Assembly: GCA_036521995.1 (NCBI GenBank)
Contig: DATDGR010000233.1
Location: forward strand, 14,713 to 78,712
DNA: 64,000 nt
Source: Gp13-AA77 sp036521995
GTDB taxonomy: Bacteria > Acidobacteriota > Terriglobia > UBA7540
Reading direction: 5' to 3'
Below are positions 25,868-34,172 of this stretch, one piece after another (position 1 is the stretch's first letter; each line of letters starts with the position of its first letter). Below the pieces are notes generated by a model that was not told the origin of the DNA, searched no databases, and saw only the letters and a list, made by a program, of their open reading frames with translations. Both the position numbers and the translations under genes were made by a program.

Positions 25868-25908
25868 CCTGCGTTGTTGATCTCGTCACTCGTCCCTGTC
25901 AGTGGCTC

Positions 25909-28764
25909 CTATTGTACGGTGAGCGTGATGGTCGCGGACTCTGAAACCTGGCCAAAAGTCCCGGTGACTGTCACTGAGTACGTGCCCGCCGGGGTTCCGG
26001 GATTTGACGGCGGCGGAGAAGCACTCGAACCGCCTCCCCCGCAGGCACCGTAGCCCGCTAAAGCAGCGATCACAATCAGAGCCAGAACTTGCACTGAAGT
26101 CACCCGGGATCGCCGGCCGGGCGTGAAGGCCAAAAACTCGGCTCTGGCCGGCCTTCGGTTCCGCCACCCCAAGCCCAGCAGCAACGCCGCGCCGCAAACC
26201 AGCCAGACCGCTGGCGTGAGCGGCATGCCACGCCGGCCTGGCGGACGGAACAACGCCGAAGCCGCCGTGGTGGAGATCGTCAGCTTGGCGTTGGCCGCAT
26301 TCGAGCCCGGCGTAACGCTCGCAGGCGAGAATGAGCACGTGGCCAGTGAGGGCAGAGTGGAGCCTGAGCAGGCAAGCGTCACCGCGCTCGTGAAGGCGCC
26401 GAATTTAGGACTCACCGAAATGGTGAAACTGGCGGACTGGCCCGGGCTCACGCTAGAGCTCGACGGCGACGCGCCGATCCCGAACCCCGTGGCCGTCACC
26501 TGGATGCTCACCCGGGGCGAAAGGGTGACGCCGTTGTTGGTCGCGCTCAGGCTGACGGTGTTCGATCCTGACGGGCAATTCGGCGACGGCGTGGGACCCG
26601 AGCCCGAACCGCAGGTGCCGGTCCAATTGTAGGTCAGCGGGCAGCCATTCGGGTCCTGGTCGGTGGCCTGCAGCGTGCCTCCGCCAGCGTTCACAGTTTG
26701 GGTGGCGGGGGCGGACAGGGTCGGAATCTCCTTCTCGGCGGCGGCGAGCGTATCCACCCGGCCCGAGCCGTAGATGTTGTTCGGGATGGGGCTCCCGATC
26801 GGATCAGCGTTGCCGAGCAGGAGGCCGTGGAGCGCCTGGCGTGCCATGGTGTCCGTCACCGCTCCGCTCGAGCTGCTGAGCAGGCACGGAGCAAGCTGAA
26901 GCAGGAGCGCGTCCGCCCCGGCGGCGTGCGGCGTTGCCGCCGAGGTCCCGAAAAACGGATTCAGAAAATCCCCGGTTCCGGTGACAGAAACGCCGTCGAT
27001 GCCGGTGACGTCGGGCTTGTTGCGGCCGTCTGTCGTCGGTCCCTGGCTGCTGTAAAACTCGATCTGAGTGTGATCGGGGTCATTCGGATAGTCTGGGCAC
27101 TGCGGCACCCCGGAGCAGATAGCGCCAACCGCCACCACGCTCGCCGGAGTTCCTCCGGCGTCGGACTCGGCCGGCACGCTGCTCGACGGCGTGTTGTAGT
27201 TGTGCTCTTCGTGATTCGGAGGACTGATGGGCTTGATGGTTGCTTGCGCGCACTCCGGCGTGAACAAGAACATATTGAGATTGCGCACGGCCGCCTTGTT
27301 GCCCGCGTTTTGAATCACGATCTCGAAGGTTCCCTCGGGCGCCGACGCCGGCTGGGCGTAATCGAAGAATTCCACCGGGTCTTGCGTGCCCGTCTGCGGA
27401 TTCGTGCTGCTGGCCACCACTTGGCCCGTGCTCTGCTCCACCAGGAAAAGGTCGTAATCATTGCTCGAGCTGCCGAACGGATCGTTCCAAGTGAGGACCA
27501 CCTCGATCTCGCCGTTAGGAGGCAGGATCACCCGGTCGGACGTGGTGGGCCCGAGCTTCAGAATGTCCGTGGTGGTGGAATTGCCCTGAAACAGGTGCAG
27601 GTCGCCGCCTCTGCCCAACAGGCTGGTGCCGTCGACCTTCGAGTCCGCGTATGCACCCAGATAGTGGTTGACGGCCTGATTCCCGACCGCGGTCAGCCAG
27701 GCGCGGATGGGATTGCCGGAGCCGTTGAGCTGCGCGGCGGTGTTCGCAGAGACCGGGCTCGTGCCGTCGTAGGGAAAACCGAAGAAGCCGATGTCATCGA
27801 GACCCACATCCACGTTAGAGGCGATGTAATCGACCGCCTGCTCGAAGGCCATGCTGGTATCGAAGTTGGCGAAGTAAAGTTGGGCCCCCGGCGCGACATC
27901 GTGCAGAATCTCGAGCAGCGCCGTGCCTTCAGCGCCCGCGCCCGCAAATCCGCAGCCCGGCGGCGGCAGACCTTCGAGATCCTGATTGGCACTGAACGAC
28001 CGAGCCGTGATTCCGCCGCTGGCGGAGGTCAAGGTGCCGCTGGCGTTGCGCGTGCCCATCGCCTCCGGCAGGTCGCCGGTGGAAATCGGCCCGCCCGTCA
28101 CGCCGCCCACGGTGCAGCTCGCGTTCGGCGCGGGACAGGCGGCAAAGATGCCTTTCAGGCCGTCGGAAATCGCACCCACCTTCACGCCGCTGCCGTCCAC
28201 GTGATAAGTGGCCCGCACGTTAGTCGCCTTGATGATGCTGTCGCCCTGGCTCTCCACCGAGCCTGTCAGCGGGAAGCCGTAATTCGGCAAGGTGACAAAT
28301 CGCACCACCGGCAGCGCTCCCACCGCCTCGAGCCGCGTGACCGGCGCCCGGGCCTGCACGATGCGGTTGCGGGCGTCGACAAGCTCGATGGTGGCCCCGG
28401 CGCTCCGGAGGGAATCAAGCGCGGAGTCGAGCGCCGCTCCGCCAGCCGCCGTCACCAACACGTACACCTGCACCTCGCCGTGGGCGTCGATGCGCATCAG
28501 GCCGCTGCGCGAGGCGTCCCGCACCGCCTTCGGCATGGAAGCCATCGCGAGGCCCCGCAGCATCTCGGCGTGACGGCCGGGCAACCAGGCGCCATGCTCC
28601 TGTGGCACGGCAGCCGCCAGGCTGGCCAGAATCGTCTGAAGCTTCGGGTGCTTGTACGGCGTCCCCGAAGCCTGCTGGCCGCGAAGTTCCCGCACCTCGG
28701 GCCCAGCCGCCAGAAATAAGGCCGCGAGCAGGATGAGGGCTCGCGACACAAACCGAGTGGACAT
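25909..28764 (-). CDS. S8-type subtilisin-like secreted protein with atypical catalytic triad and C-terminal membrane anchor
   Basis: A 951-residue exported protein with signal peptide (ALILLAALFLAAG). The subtilisin-like domain spans about 185-660: the Asp motif is KVGAISDGLKG (Asp about 201) and the Ser motif is GTSAATPHAAG (Ser about 607). The usual His-Gly-Thr reads Glu-Gly-Thr (AEGTALLEILHDVAPGA, Glu about 279), with a His nine residues on. C-terminal to it are Ig-like/BACON-type beta domains (VSVSPKFGAF), a hydrophobic segment and an arginine cluster, then a second hydrophobic segment ending GYGACGGGGSS and a short beta tail. ATG has GAGGAG seven bases upstream. It could be an active variant protease or a pseudo-enzyme adhesin. 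Confidence 0.83.
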   Translation of the reverse strand: MSTRFVSRALILLAALFLAAGPEVRELRGQQASGTPYKHPKLQTILASLAAAVPQEHGAWLPGRHAEMLRGLAMASMPKAVRDASRSGLMRIDAHGEVQVYVLVTAAGGAALDSALDSLRSAGATIELVDARNRIVQARAPVTRLEAVGALPVVRFVTLPNYGFPLTGSVESQGDSIIKATNVRATYHVDGSGVKVGAISDGLKGIFAACPAPNASCTVGGVTGGPISTGDLPEAMGTRNASGTLTSASGGITARSFSANQDLEGLPPPGCGFAGAGAEGTALLEILHDVAPGAQLYFANFDTSMAFEQAVDYIASNVDVGLDDIGFFGFPYDGTSPVSANTAAQLNGSGNPIRAWLTAVGNQAVNHYLGAYADSKVDGTSLLGRGGDLHLFQGNSTTTDILKLGPTTSDRVILPPNGEIEVVLTWNDPFGSSSNDYDLFLVEQSTGQVVASSTNPQTGTQDPVEFFDYAQPASAPEGTFEIVIQNAGNKAAVRNLNMFLFTPECAQATIKPISPPNHEEHNYNTPSSSVPAESDAGGTPASVVAVGAICSGVPQCPDYPNDPDHTQIEFYSSQGPTTDGRNKPDVTGIDGVSVTGTGDFLNPFFGTSAATPHAAGADALLLQLAPCLLSSSSGAVTDTMARQALHGLLLGNADPIGSPIPNNIYGSGRVDTLAAAEKEIPTLSAPATQTVNAGGGTLQATDQDPNGCPLTYNWTGTCGSGSGPTPSPNCPSGSNTVSLSATNNGVTLSPRVSIQVTATGFGIGASPSSSSVSPGQSASFTISVSPKFGAFTSAVTLACSGSTLPSLATCSFSPASVTPGSNAANAKLTISTTAASALFRPPGRRGMPLTPAVWLVCGAALLLGLGWRNRRPARAEFLAFTPGRRSRVTSVQVLALIVIAALAGYGACGGGGSSASPPPSNPGTPAGTYSVTVTGTFGQVSESATITLTVQ

Positions 28765-28799
28765 GCAATGGCTCCTCGCCTGGCCTATTCTAGCAAAGC

Positions 28800-28877
28800 A
28801 GGAGTCAGGAGCCGGAGAGTCATAGATAAGAAGTCAGAAGCCAGAAGTCAGAAGCCAGAAGCTGGAAGCCAGAACTA
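28800..28877 (+). repeat. Purine-rich degenerate microsatellite
   Basis: Units AGAAGTC, AGAAGCC and AGAAGCTGG alternate about eight times immediately upstream of the S8 gene's start region. It is low-complexity DNA with no coding potential. Confidence 0.7.
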
Positions 28878-28909
28878 GTGTCATGTCTCCGAAGTTCGTC
28901 CAAGAATTC

Positions 28910-29081
28910 AGCTCCGAAGGAGCGACATAACGTAGCCCACGGCGTAAGCCGTGGGTCGGGGCACCGCGCCATCCCTCTCCCTCTCCCGCCCGCGCGGGAG
29001 AGGGATGCCGAAGGCGGGGTGAGGGCCGATTCATCCCAGGGCTCACGCCCTGGGCTACGTCATGTCGCCCCTAACGGGGCT
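28910..29081. mobile_element. MITE-like element with ~33-bp imperfect inverted ends and two perfect hairpins
   Basis: The left end (28910-28942) and right end (29048-29081) are inverted copies; the best block is 21 bp with 19 matches (28919-28939 against 29051-29071, core TGGGCTACGT). Each end contains a perfect 8-bp hairpin: CCCACGGC-GTAA-GCCGTGGG at 28936-28955 and CCCAGGGC-TCAC-GCCCTGGG at 29035-29054. A third hairpin, CCCTCTCCCGC against GCGGGAGAGGG, lies in the middle. There is no transposase. The size, end inversion and lack of coding suggest a non-autonomous mobile or REP/BIME-type element. Confidence 0.6.
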
Positions 29082-29796
29082 TGCCGGAGCTTCTCTGAGA
29101 GCCAGACTTCATCTACGAACTTCTGAGACACGACGCCAGGAATGCGGCCTGCGAGTTCGTTGAACGCCGCCATGAGGTCATTTGGATGAAAATGTCGGGG
29201 TGCATCGCGATGTGCGCTGGGCGGTTCACGAACCGACCCCCTACCGCTGAGTGCCGACTTCTGTCTTCTCGAAGCTTGACGGCGCCCGCGGCTGAGGTTG
29301 CCGTTCAGGCTCAAGTGGTGCTCCGGGAGGGCCATAGCCCTCCTTAGCCAAGAAGTTACTCCCAACCCCCCCCACCCCTAGATGCCAAAGCTGGAATGTG
29401 TTTTAGAATCAACAACGTAATCAAGAACGAGGGGCTCCTCCAAAGCTGGAAGGGGAATCCGCGGCCAATACTAAAACAACTCCTTTTTAATCAGATGAAT
29501 CCAGGGATCCTGCAGAGCCCCAGAAAACCAAAACCGGAGCCAAACGGCTCAGACGGAGCGCCAATTGAGGACACAATCCGCTTGGAATCAGTAGTCTACG
29601 GCCACTGAGGAACAAGCATCAGCGAGCGCGAACGGTTGTCAGGACGCCGTTGTCTCGGTTTCCCACCAAAGACCAGGAAGAGCCAACTATTCCTCGCCTG
29701 ATGGCGAGGGATTTCCACCATCCTCGATGCGGACACTAATGATATAAGAAGGGCTGCGATTCTAAAGCATTCGTCTGGGTCGAGCAACGCAGATTG

Positions 29797-31887
29797 ATGA
29801 ACCCGATTAGGAAACTCTTCTGGCTTGGCGTGGCAGCACTGGGCGCGATCGGGCTCAGCCTGATTGCCACGGCGCGCGGCGAGCCTTTGAATGCGGTCTG
29901 GCTGGTGACGGCGGCCGTCTGCATCTACGCGCTCGGCTACCGCTTTTACAGCCGCTTTGTGGCCTGCCGGGTGCTCGGTCTCGACGACGCCCGCGCCACG
30001 CCCGCCGAGCGCCTGGAAGATGGCCGCGATTTTACTCCCACCAACAAGTGGGTGCTCTTCGGACACCACTTCGCCGCCATCGCCGGTCCGGGACCGCTGG
30101 TCGGGCCGATCCTGGCCGCTCAGTTCGGATATCTGCCCGGCACGCTCTGGATCGTGATCGGCGGCGTGCTCGGCGGCTGCGTGCAGGACTTCGTTACGCT
30201 CTTCTTCTCGCTGCGCCGCAACGGCCGCTCGCTTGGCGAGATGGCCAAGGCCGAAGTGAGCGAGTTCGGCGGCTGGACCGCGCTCTTCGCCGTGCTGGCT
30301 ATCATGGTGATCCTCATCGCCGTGGTGGCCCTCGTGGTTGTGAACGCGCTTAAGTCGAGCCCTTGGGGCGTGTTCACGATCGCCGTCATCATTCCGGTGG
30401 CCTGCCTGCTGGGGCTTTACCTGCGCTATGTGCGGCCCGGGCGCGTGCTGGAAGCTTCCGTCCTCGGATTCCTCCTCGTGATGACCGGCGTCATCGGCGG
30501 CCGCTATGTGTCCGACTCGGCGCACTGGGCGCCCTACTTCACCTATACCGGCCTGGCGCTGGCCTGGATCATCATCATCTACGGTTTCATCTCTTCGGTG
30601 TTGCCGGCCTGGCTGCTGCTCGCCCCGCGCGACTACCTGGCCACCTTCATCAAGCTCGGCACCATTCTGGCGCTGGGCGTGGGCATCCTGCTCGCTCATC
30701 CGCCCATGCTGCTGCCCCCGCTCACCCGTTTCACCGATGGCACCGGACCCATCTTCGCCGGCAAGGTTTTCCCCTTCTGCTTCATCACCATCGCCTGCGG
30801 GGCCATCTCCGGGTTTCATTCGCTCATCGCCTCGGGCACGACTCCCAAGCTGATTACCAAAGAGAGCCACGCTCGCACGATAGGCTACGGATGTATGATG
30901 ATGGAGTCCTTCGTCGGCGTTATGGCCATGGTGGCGGCCACCGTGCTCCGGCCCGGAGTCTATTTCGCCGTCAACAGCCCGGCCGGGGCCGTCGGAGCCA
31001 CGCCAGACGCGGCCGTGGCCACCATCACCGCCTGGGGCTACCCGGTGACGGCGCAGGAGATGGCCGACTTGGCCCACCGCGTGGGTGAGATCACCCTCTT
31101 CAACCGCACCGGGGGCGCGCCTTCGCTCGCCGTCGGCATGGCGCAGATCTTCTCGCACACCCTCGGCATGGGCGGCCTCGAGGCCATCTGGTATCACTTC
31201 GCCATCATGTTTGAGGCCCTTTTCATCCTCACGGTGCTGGACGCCGGCACGCGTGTGGGCCGGTTCATGCTGCAGGAGCTGGCCAGCCACCTGGTGCCGG
31301 TGTTCGGGCGCACGGGCTGGTATCCCGGTGTGGTGCTCACCAGCGCGCTGATCGTCGGGGCGTGGGGCTACTTCCTGCTGGGCGGTGTGCGCGATCCGCT
31401 GGGCGGCATCAACAGTCTGTGGCCGCTCTTCGGGATCTCGAACCAGCTTCTGGCCAGCATCGCCTTGTGCATCGCCAGTACGATCCTGATCAAGATGGGC
31501 AAGCGCCGCTACCTTGGGGTGACACTGGCGCCGCTCGTCTGGCTGGTGACGGTCACCATGACGGCCAGCTATCAAAAGGTGTGGTCGCCGAATCCGCGCC
31601 TGGGATTCCTGGCGCACGCCCGGCTGCTCTCGGACCAGCTGTCGAGCTCAACGGCAGCCGGGACCCTGCCTGCCGCCCGAGCCGCCGAGACGGCACGATT
31701 GATTTTCAACGACCGGCTCGACGCTACCGTAACCTTGATTCTGGCGGTGCTGGTGGTGCTGGTGCTTGCCGAGTCGGCGCGGCAATGGTGGCTCTATACC
31801 TTTGGCCGCAAGGAGCCCGCACTGAGCGAAGCGCCAGCACAACTTTCGAGGCTTACAGCCCAGCGGCTTCGCGGAGACGAAGGTTGA
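29797..31887 (+). CDS. cstA: Carbon starvation protein A, pyruvate/peptide transporter
   Basis: A 696-residue polytopic membrane protein of the CstA family (about 16 membrane segments). Diagnostic stretches are YRFYSRFVACRVLG, the HHFAAIAGPGPLVGPILAAQ block and GGCVQDFVTLFFSLRRNG; the family C-terminal domain follows GFHSLIASGTTPKL. CstA proteins import pyruvate or peptides under carbon limitation through the inner membrane. The ATG at 29797 is preceded by an in-frame TTG; no strong Shine-Dalgarno is visible. ybdD starts at the base after its stop codon, so the two are translationally linked. Confidence 0.95.
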   Translation: MNPIRKLFWLGVAALGAIGLSLIATARGEPLNAVWLVTAAVCIYALGYRFYSRFVACRVLGLDDARATPAERLEDGRDFTPTNKWVLFGHHFAAIAGPGPLVGPILAAQFGYLPGTLWIVIGGVLGGCVQDFVTLFFSLRRNGRSLGEMAKAEVSEFGGWTALFAVLAIMVILIAVVALVVVNALKSSPWGVFTIAVIIPVACLLGLYLRYVRPGRVLEASVLGFLLVMTGVIGGRYVSDSAHWAPYFTYTGLALAWIIIIYGFISSVLPAWLLLAPRDYLATFIKLGTILALGVGILLAHPPMLLPPLTRFTDGTGPIFAGKVFPFCFITIACGAISGFHSLIASGTTPKLITKESHARTIGYGCMMMESFVGVMAMVAATVLRPGVYFAVNSPAGAVGATPDAAVATITAWGYPVTAQEMADLAHRVGEITLFNRTGGAPSLAVGMAQIFSHTLGMGGLEAIWYHFAIMFEALFILTVLDAGTRVGRFMLQELASHLVPVFGRTGWYPGVVLTSALIVGAWGYFLLGGVRDPLGGINSLWPLFGISNQLLASIALCIASTILIKMGKRRYLGVTLAPLVWLVTVTMTASYQKVWSPNPRLGFLAHARLLSDQLSSSTAAGTLPAARAAETARLIFNDRLDATVTLILAVLVVLVLAESARQWWLYTFGRKEPALSEAPAQLSRLTAQRLRGDEG

Positions 31888-32109
31888 ATGATCAACAGCC
31901 GAATGGACGCGGGACCATTTGAGATTGATGCCATGCTCACCCAACTGCTGAAGACGCTCTGGCACTTCCTCCGCGAGGTCAGCGGAGAGAATGATTACCC
32001 TCGTTACCGGGATCGAGCCCTTGCCCGCGGCGAATCGCCGCTCTCGCCGGTTCGTTTCTACCTTTCCCGGCTGGAGCATAAATACTCGCGGCCGAATCGC
32101 TGCTGCTGA
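31888..32109 (+). CDS. ybdD: YbdD/YjiX family small protein, CstA partner
   Basis: A 73-residue protein of the YbdD/YjiX family, which is encoded next to cstA/btsT and is needed for transporter function. The hallmarks are present: a hydrophobic-charged N-terminal helix (LTQLLKTLWHFLREVSGE), YPRYRDRALARG, and the terminal FYLSRLEHKYSRPNRCC, with the conserved Arg-Cys-Cys end. The ATG directly abuts the cstA TGA, with AAGG upstream; a later Met at 31933 is possible. It is followed, convergently, by the FeoA-like gene 28 bp away. Confidence 0.9.
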   Translation: MINSRMDAGPFEIDAMLTQLLKTLWHFLREVSGENDYPRYRDRALARGESPLSPVRFYLSRLEHKYSRPNRCC

Positions 32110-32137
32110 GGCGACGAAAGCGGATTCAAGAATCGAT

Positions 32138-32404
32138 TTAGCGGGGTGGTGTCGACTCGTCTCTAGCTACGGAAGCATCGGGGATAACCGAAATCCCATT
32201 AGTCAACTCCTGGCTCAATCGCACGGCGCTCGGGTGTCCGTCGATCCGGACCAGCAGCGACGCATTTCGGATTCCGGCATCAACGGTAATCGAGACGGCT
32301 GGTGTCAACCCCAGCCGTTCCATTTCGCGGAGCCTGGAGGGGTCGCGATCAGAGACACAGCTGATCACCGCTCGAGCGCCGCAAGCCCATTTCGAAAGGG
32401 GCAT
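32138..32404 (-). CDS. FeoA-like (SH3-fold) small protein
   Basis: An 88-residue frame starting MPLSKWACGARAVIS. It resembles the FeoA/DtxR C-terminal SH3-like domain: an MPLSxL..G opening, SDRDPSRLREMERLGLTP in the place of the LxxLGLxPG helix-turn, and LLVRIDGHPSAVRLSQEL at the end. FeoA proteins modulate the FeoB ferrous-iron transporter, but no feoB is in the window and the Shine-Dalgarno is weak (AGGAA one base before ATG). The open frame runs upstream to 32545 without homology. Possibly a stand-alone FeoA or the remnant of a DtxR-type regulator. Confidence 0.55.
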   Translation of the reverse strand: MPLSKWACGARAVISCVSDRDPSRLREMERLGLTPAVSITVDAGIRNASLLVRIDGHPSAVRLSQELTNGISVIPDASVARDESTPPR

Positions 32405-32535
32405 TTCCTGGCGCCGGGGTACGGCTGCTCCTTTGCGGCAGAAGCTTGGGCTGAAAACGGGGACGCGGCAGCAGGTCCGGCTGGTGATAAACTGCCAGTG
32501 ACGGTATTGAGATGGACGACGGGAGGAGAGCACCA

Positions 32536-33105
32536 ATGAGATCAACAGTGGCCGCCGGCCTGGCTTTCGCTGTGACCCTGCTGCCTGGAAGTGCGGCGAT
32601 GGGCCAGACGCCCGAGCAGAAGAAAGACGGCGTTCGTAAGATGGCAGCGCAAACGCTGGATCACCTGTATAAGCTTCAACCGGCTTCCCGGGCGGCGATC
32701 CAGAAGTCGGCGGGATACGCCGTTTTCAACAACACGGGCGTGCACGTCCTTCTGGTGAGCTCGGCGCGCGGCAGCGGCATGGCCGTCAACTCCGGGACCA
32801 AGCAGGAGACCTTCATGAAGATGATCTCGGCAGGCGCCGGTCTCGGGCTGGGAGTCAAGGACTACAGCGTGGTGTTTGTGTTCGAGACCCAGGATGCGCT
32901 GAATGATTTCATCAACTCCGGCTGGCAGGGCTCGGCCCAGACCGACGCGGCGGCCAAGGCAGGGAAGGACGGCGACGCTTACTCGGGTGCGGTCACGGTT
33001 AAGCCGGGGGTGTGGGTGTACCAGATCACCAAGAACGGGCTCGCTCTGCAGGTGACCCTGCAAGGTACGAAATACTACAAAGACAGCGACCTTAACAACA
33101 CGTAG
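32536..33105 (+). CDS. Exported SYLF/YSC84-domain lipid-binding protein
   Basis: A 189-residue protein with a signal peptide (TVAAGLAFAVTLLPGSAAMG). It carries the SYLF (YSC84-related) fold: KSAGYAVFNNTGVHVLLVSS, ARGSGMAVN, the glycine-rich SAGAGLGLGVKDYSVVFVFE, and GAVTVKPGVWVYQ. Family members bind phosphoinositides or other lipids; bacterial ones are periplasmic and of unknown role. The ATG at 32536 has a strong GGAGGAGAG upstream. The frame upstream to 32512 has no function. No co-transcribed partner is evident; a gene-poor kilobase follows. Confidence 0.85.
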   Translation: MRSTVAAGLAFAVTLLPGSAAMGQTPEQKKDGVRKMAAQTLDHLYKLQPASRAAIQKSAGYAVFNNTGVHVLLVSSARGSGMAVNSGTKQETFMKMISAGAGLGLGVKDYSVVFVFETQDALNDFINSGWQGSAQTDAAAKAGKDGDAYSGAVTVKPGVWVYQITKNGLALQVTLQGTKYYKDSDLNNT

Positions 33106-33381
33106 CGCCTTTTGTCGTTGGCTGAGAGTCTGACGGCGACCCACGAAAGATCTCACCCTCCAACTGCCGGCCCTGCTGGCGCCTCAGCCCGATTTCTGGC
33201 CATGGCTTGCGCACCGCGCAAGGCAGTGCGGTTTCCCACGTGAGAGCCGCGTTGGAACCGGGCGGTCCACCAGGGGATTTCAGTATGCCTTGGGACGGCC
33301 TCGACAGCACCGGTTGCCAGATTGCTCCACAGCGAGTGCGCCCGCCTATCTAACGAACTTTACCCGCTGCCGTATTTCCGC

Positions 33382-33409
33382 TTGACATGCTTAGGTACCA
33401 TGCTATGGT
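33382..33409 (+). promoter_or_regulatory. Strong sigma70-like promoter with overlapping dyad
   Basis: TTGACA (33382-33387) and TATGGT (33404-33409) are 16 bp apart. The perfect inverted repeat ACCAT-GCT-ATGGT (33397-33409) covers the -10 box, as expected for a repressor operator. GGTACC (33394-33399) adds a second palindrome. Confidence 0.55.
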
Positions 33410-33418
33410 TGATGAAAT

Positions 33419-33556
33419 ATGAGTAATCAGGTCGCGCCCTCTTCGATGATGCTTCCCCTGGGCAGGGGCTTTGCTGCGGCGGGGTTTCGGGAGAGGGTCT
33501 GGCTGTCCGTCAAGCTGCCCGACGGAGGGAGCTGGGGCATTTTCGTATGTTATTGA
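33419..33556 (+). CDS. Possible 45-aa small protein downstream of a regulated-looking promoter
   Basis: ATG 33419, ten bases after the -10 box, opens a 45-codon frame (MSNQVAPSSMMLPLGRG...GSWGIFVCY). There is no Shine-Dalgarno. The sequence resembles no family known to me. Only the promoter and dyad immediately upstream suggest that it may be expressed; it could equally be the 5' part of a decayed gene. Confidence 0.25.
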   Translation: MSNQVAPSSMMLPLGRGFAAAGFRERVWLSVKLPDGGSWGIFVCY

Positions 33557-34172
33557 AAAAATGACATCTAGCTTTTTGGCGGGGGTTTCGCGCTGAAAAA
33601 AATCGAAAAGTATCAATCGAAGCCTAAGACTCCTCTAGAATCAACACGAGAATCAAAACGGCTCATTCGGAACCCAGCAACTTGTTGATAACACTATTGT
33701 TAGACTAAAATCCCAGCATGTCGTTGAAAGCATGTAGTTTAAGTTGATCTGCGCCGCCCTTCCGGCCGTTTATCCCTGGTTTTTAGCCCCTAGAATGGCG
33801 GTCTTGGTCCTTTTTTTCGTGACTGAACGCCGTCTTGGACCTAACTAACTGACATCAATAAACTTAGACGCCTATTGGTCTGCGGTTGACAACCTGGGGG
33901 CGGGGCAGGTGTTCGGCGATGGACAACTTGTCGCACGCCGGACAACGCGAGCACGCCAGAACGGGATCAGTGTCCCGTAGGCCATTCTGTCTTAAAGCTT
34001 TACAATCACGAACCCCTTGGCCCGGCAGTTGCCTGAGATTCTTCGCTCCGCTGCGCGCTGCTCAGAATGACACGTCTTGTGACTTTGCTCAGAGTGACGC
34101 GTCTTGCGGCGTATGCAGACCTACGCCGCCGCTTCGCTGGTGGCACGATGCAGGGTACTGAATTGGTGACCG

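Larger units (their letters stand above)
28765..29796. other. Gene-free kilobase between the S8 gene and cstA
   Basis: No convincing gene is present. In order it holds a purine-rich degenerate microsatellite (28800-28877, units AGAAGTC and AGAAGCC), the MITE-like element at 28910-29081, and about 700 bp without recognisable structure apart from one TAGAATCAAC motif at 29404. Reading frames of 101 codons (29060-29365, -) and 70 codons (29396-29608, +) lack a Shine-Dalgarno and resemble no family I know; the first overlaps the element's right arm. Confidence 0.7.
33106..34172. other. Gene-poor kilobase upstream of the ADOP genes
   Basis: No confident gene. It contains the promoter/dyad at 33382-33409, a short ORF at 33419-33556, one TAGAATCAAC motif (33636), AT-rich DNA between 33540 and 33880, and a widely found spacer-type stretch (TTCTTCGCTCCGCTGCGCGC at 34039-34058). 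The 88-codon (33350-33616, -) and 91-codon (33886-34161, +) frames are not protein-like. Confidence 0.65.

Noticed and set aside
26698..28719. 673-codon open frame on the + strand opposite the S8 gene
   Set aside because: Pure mirror of the real gene; no motif or ribosome-binding site.
29060..29608. Two open frames of 101 (-) and 70 (+) codons in the gene-free kilobase
   Set aside because: No Shine-Dalgarno, no family resemblance; the first overlaps the MITE-like element.
29596..31617. 673-codon open frame on the - strand opposite cstA
   Set aside because: Antisense of a transmembrane gene read in the complementary frame; rich in His/Gly/Asp, with no recognisable domain.
33350..34161. 88-codon (-) and 91-codon (+) frames before the ADOP genes
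   Set aside because: Composition is not protein-like and the second contains a common intergenic spacer-type sequence.
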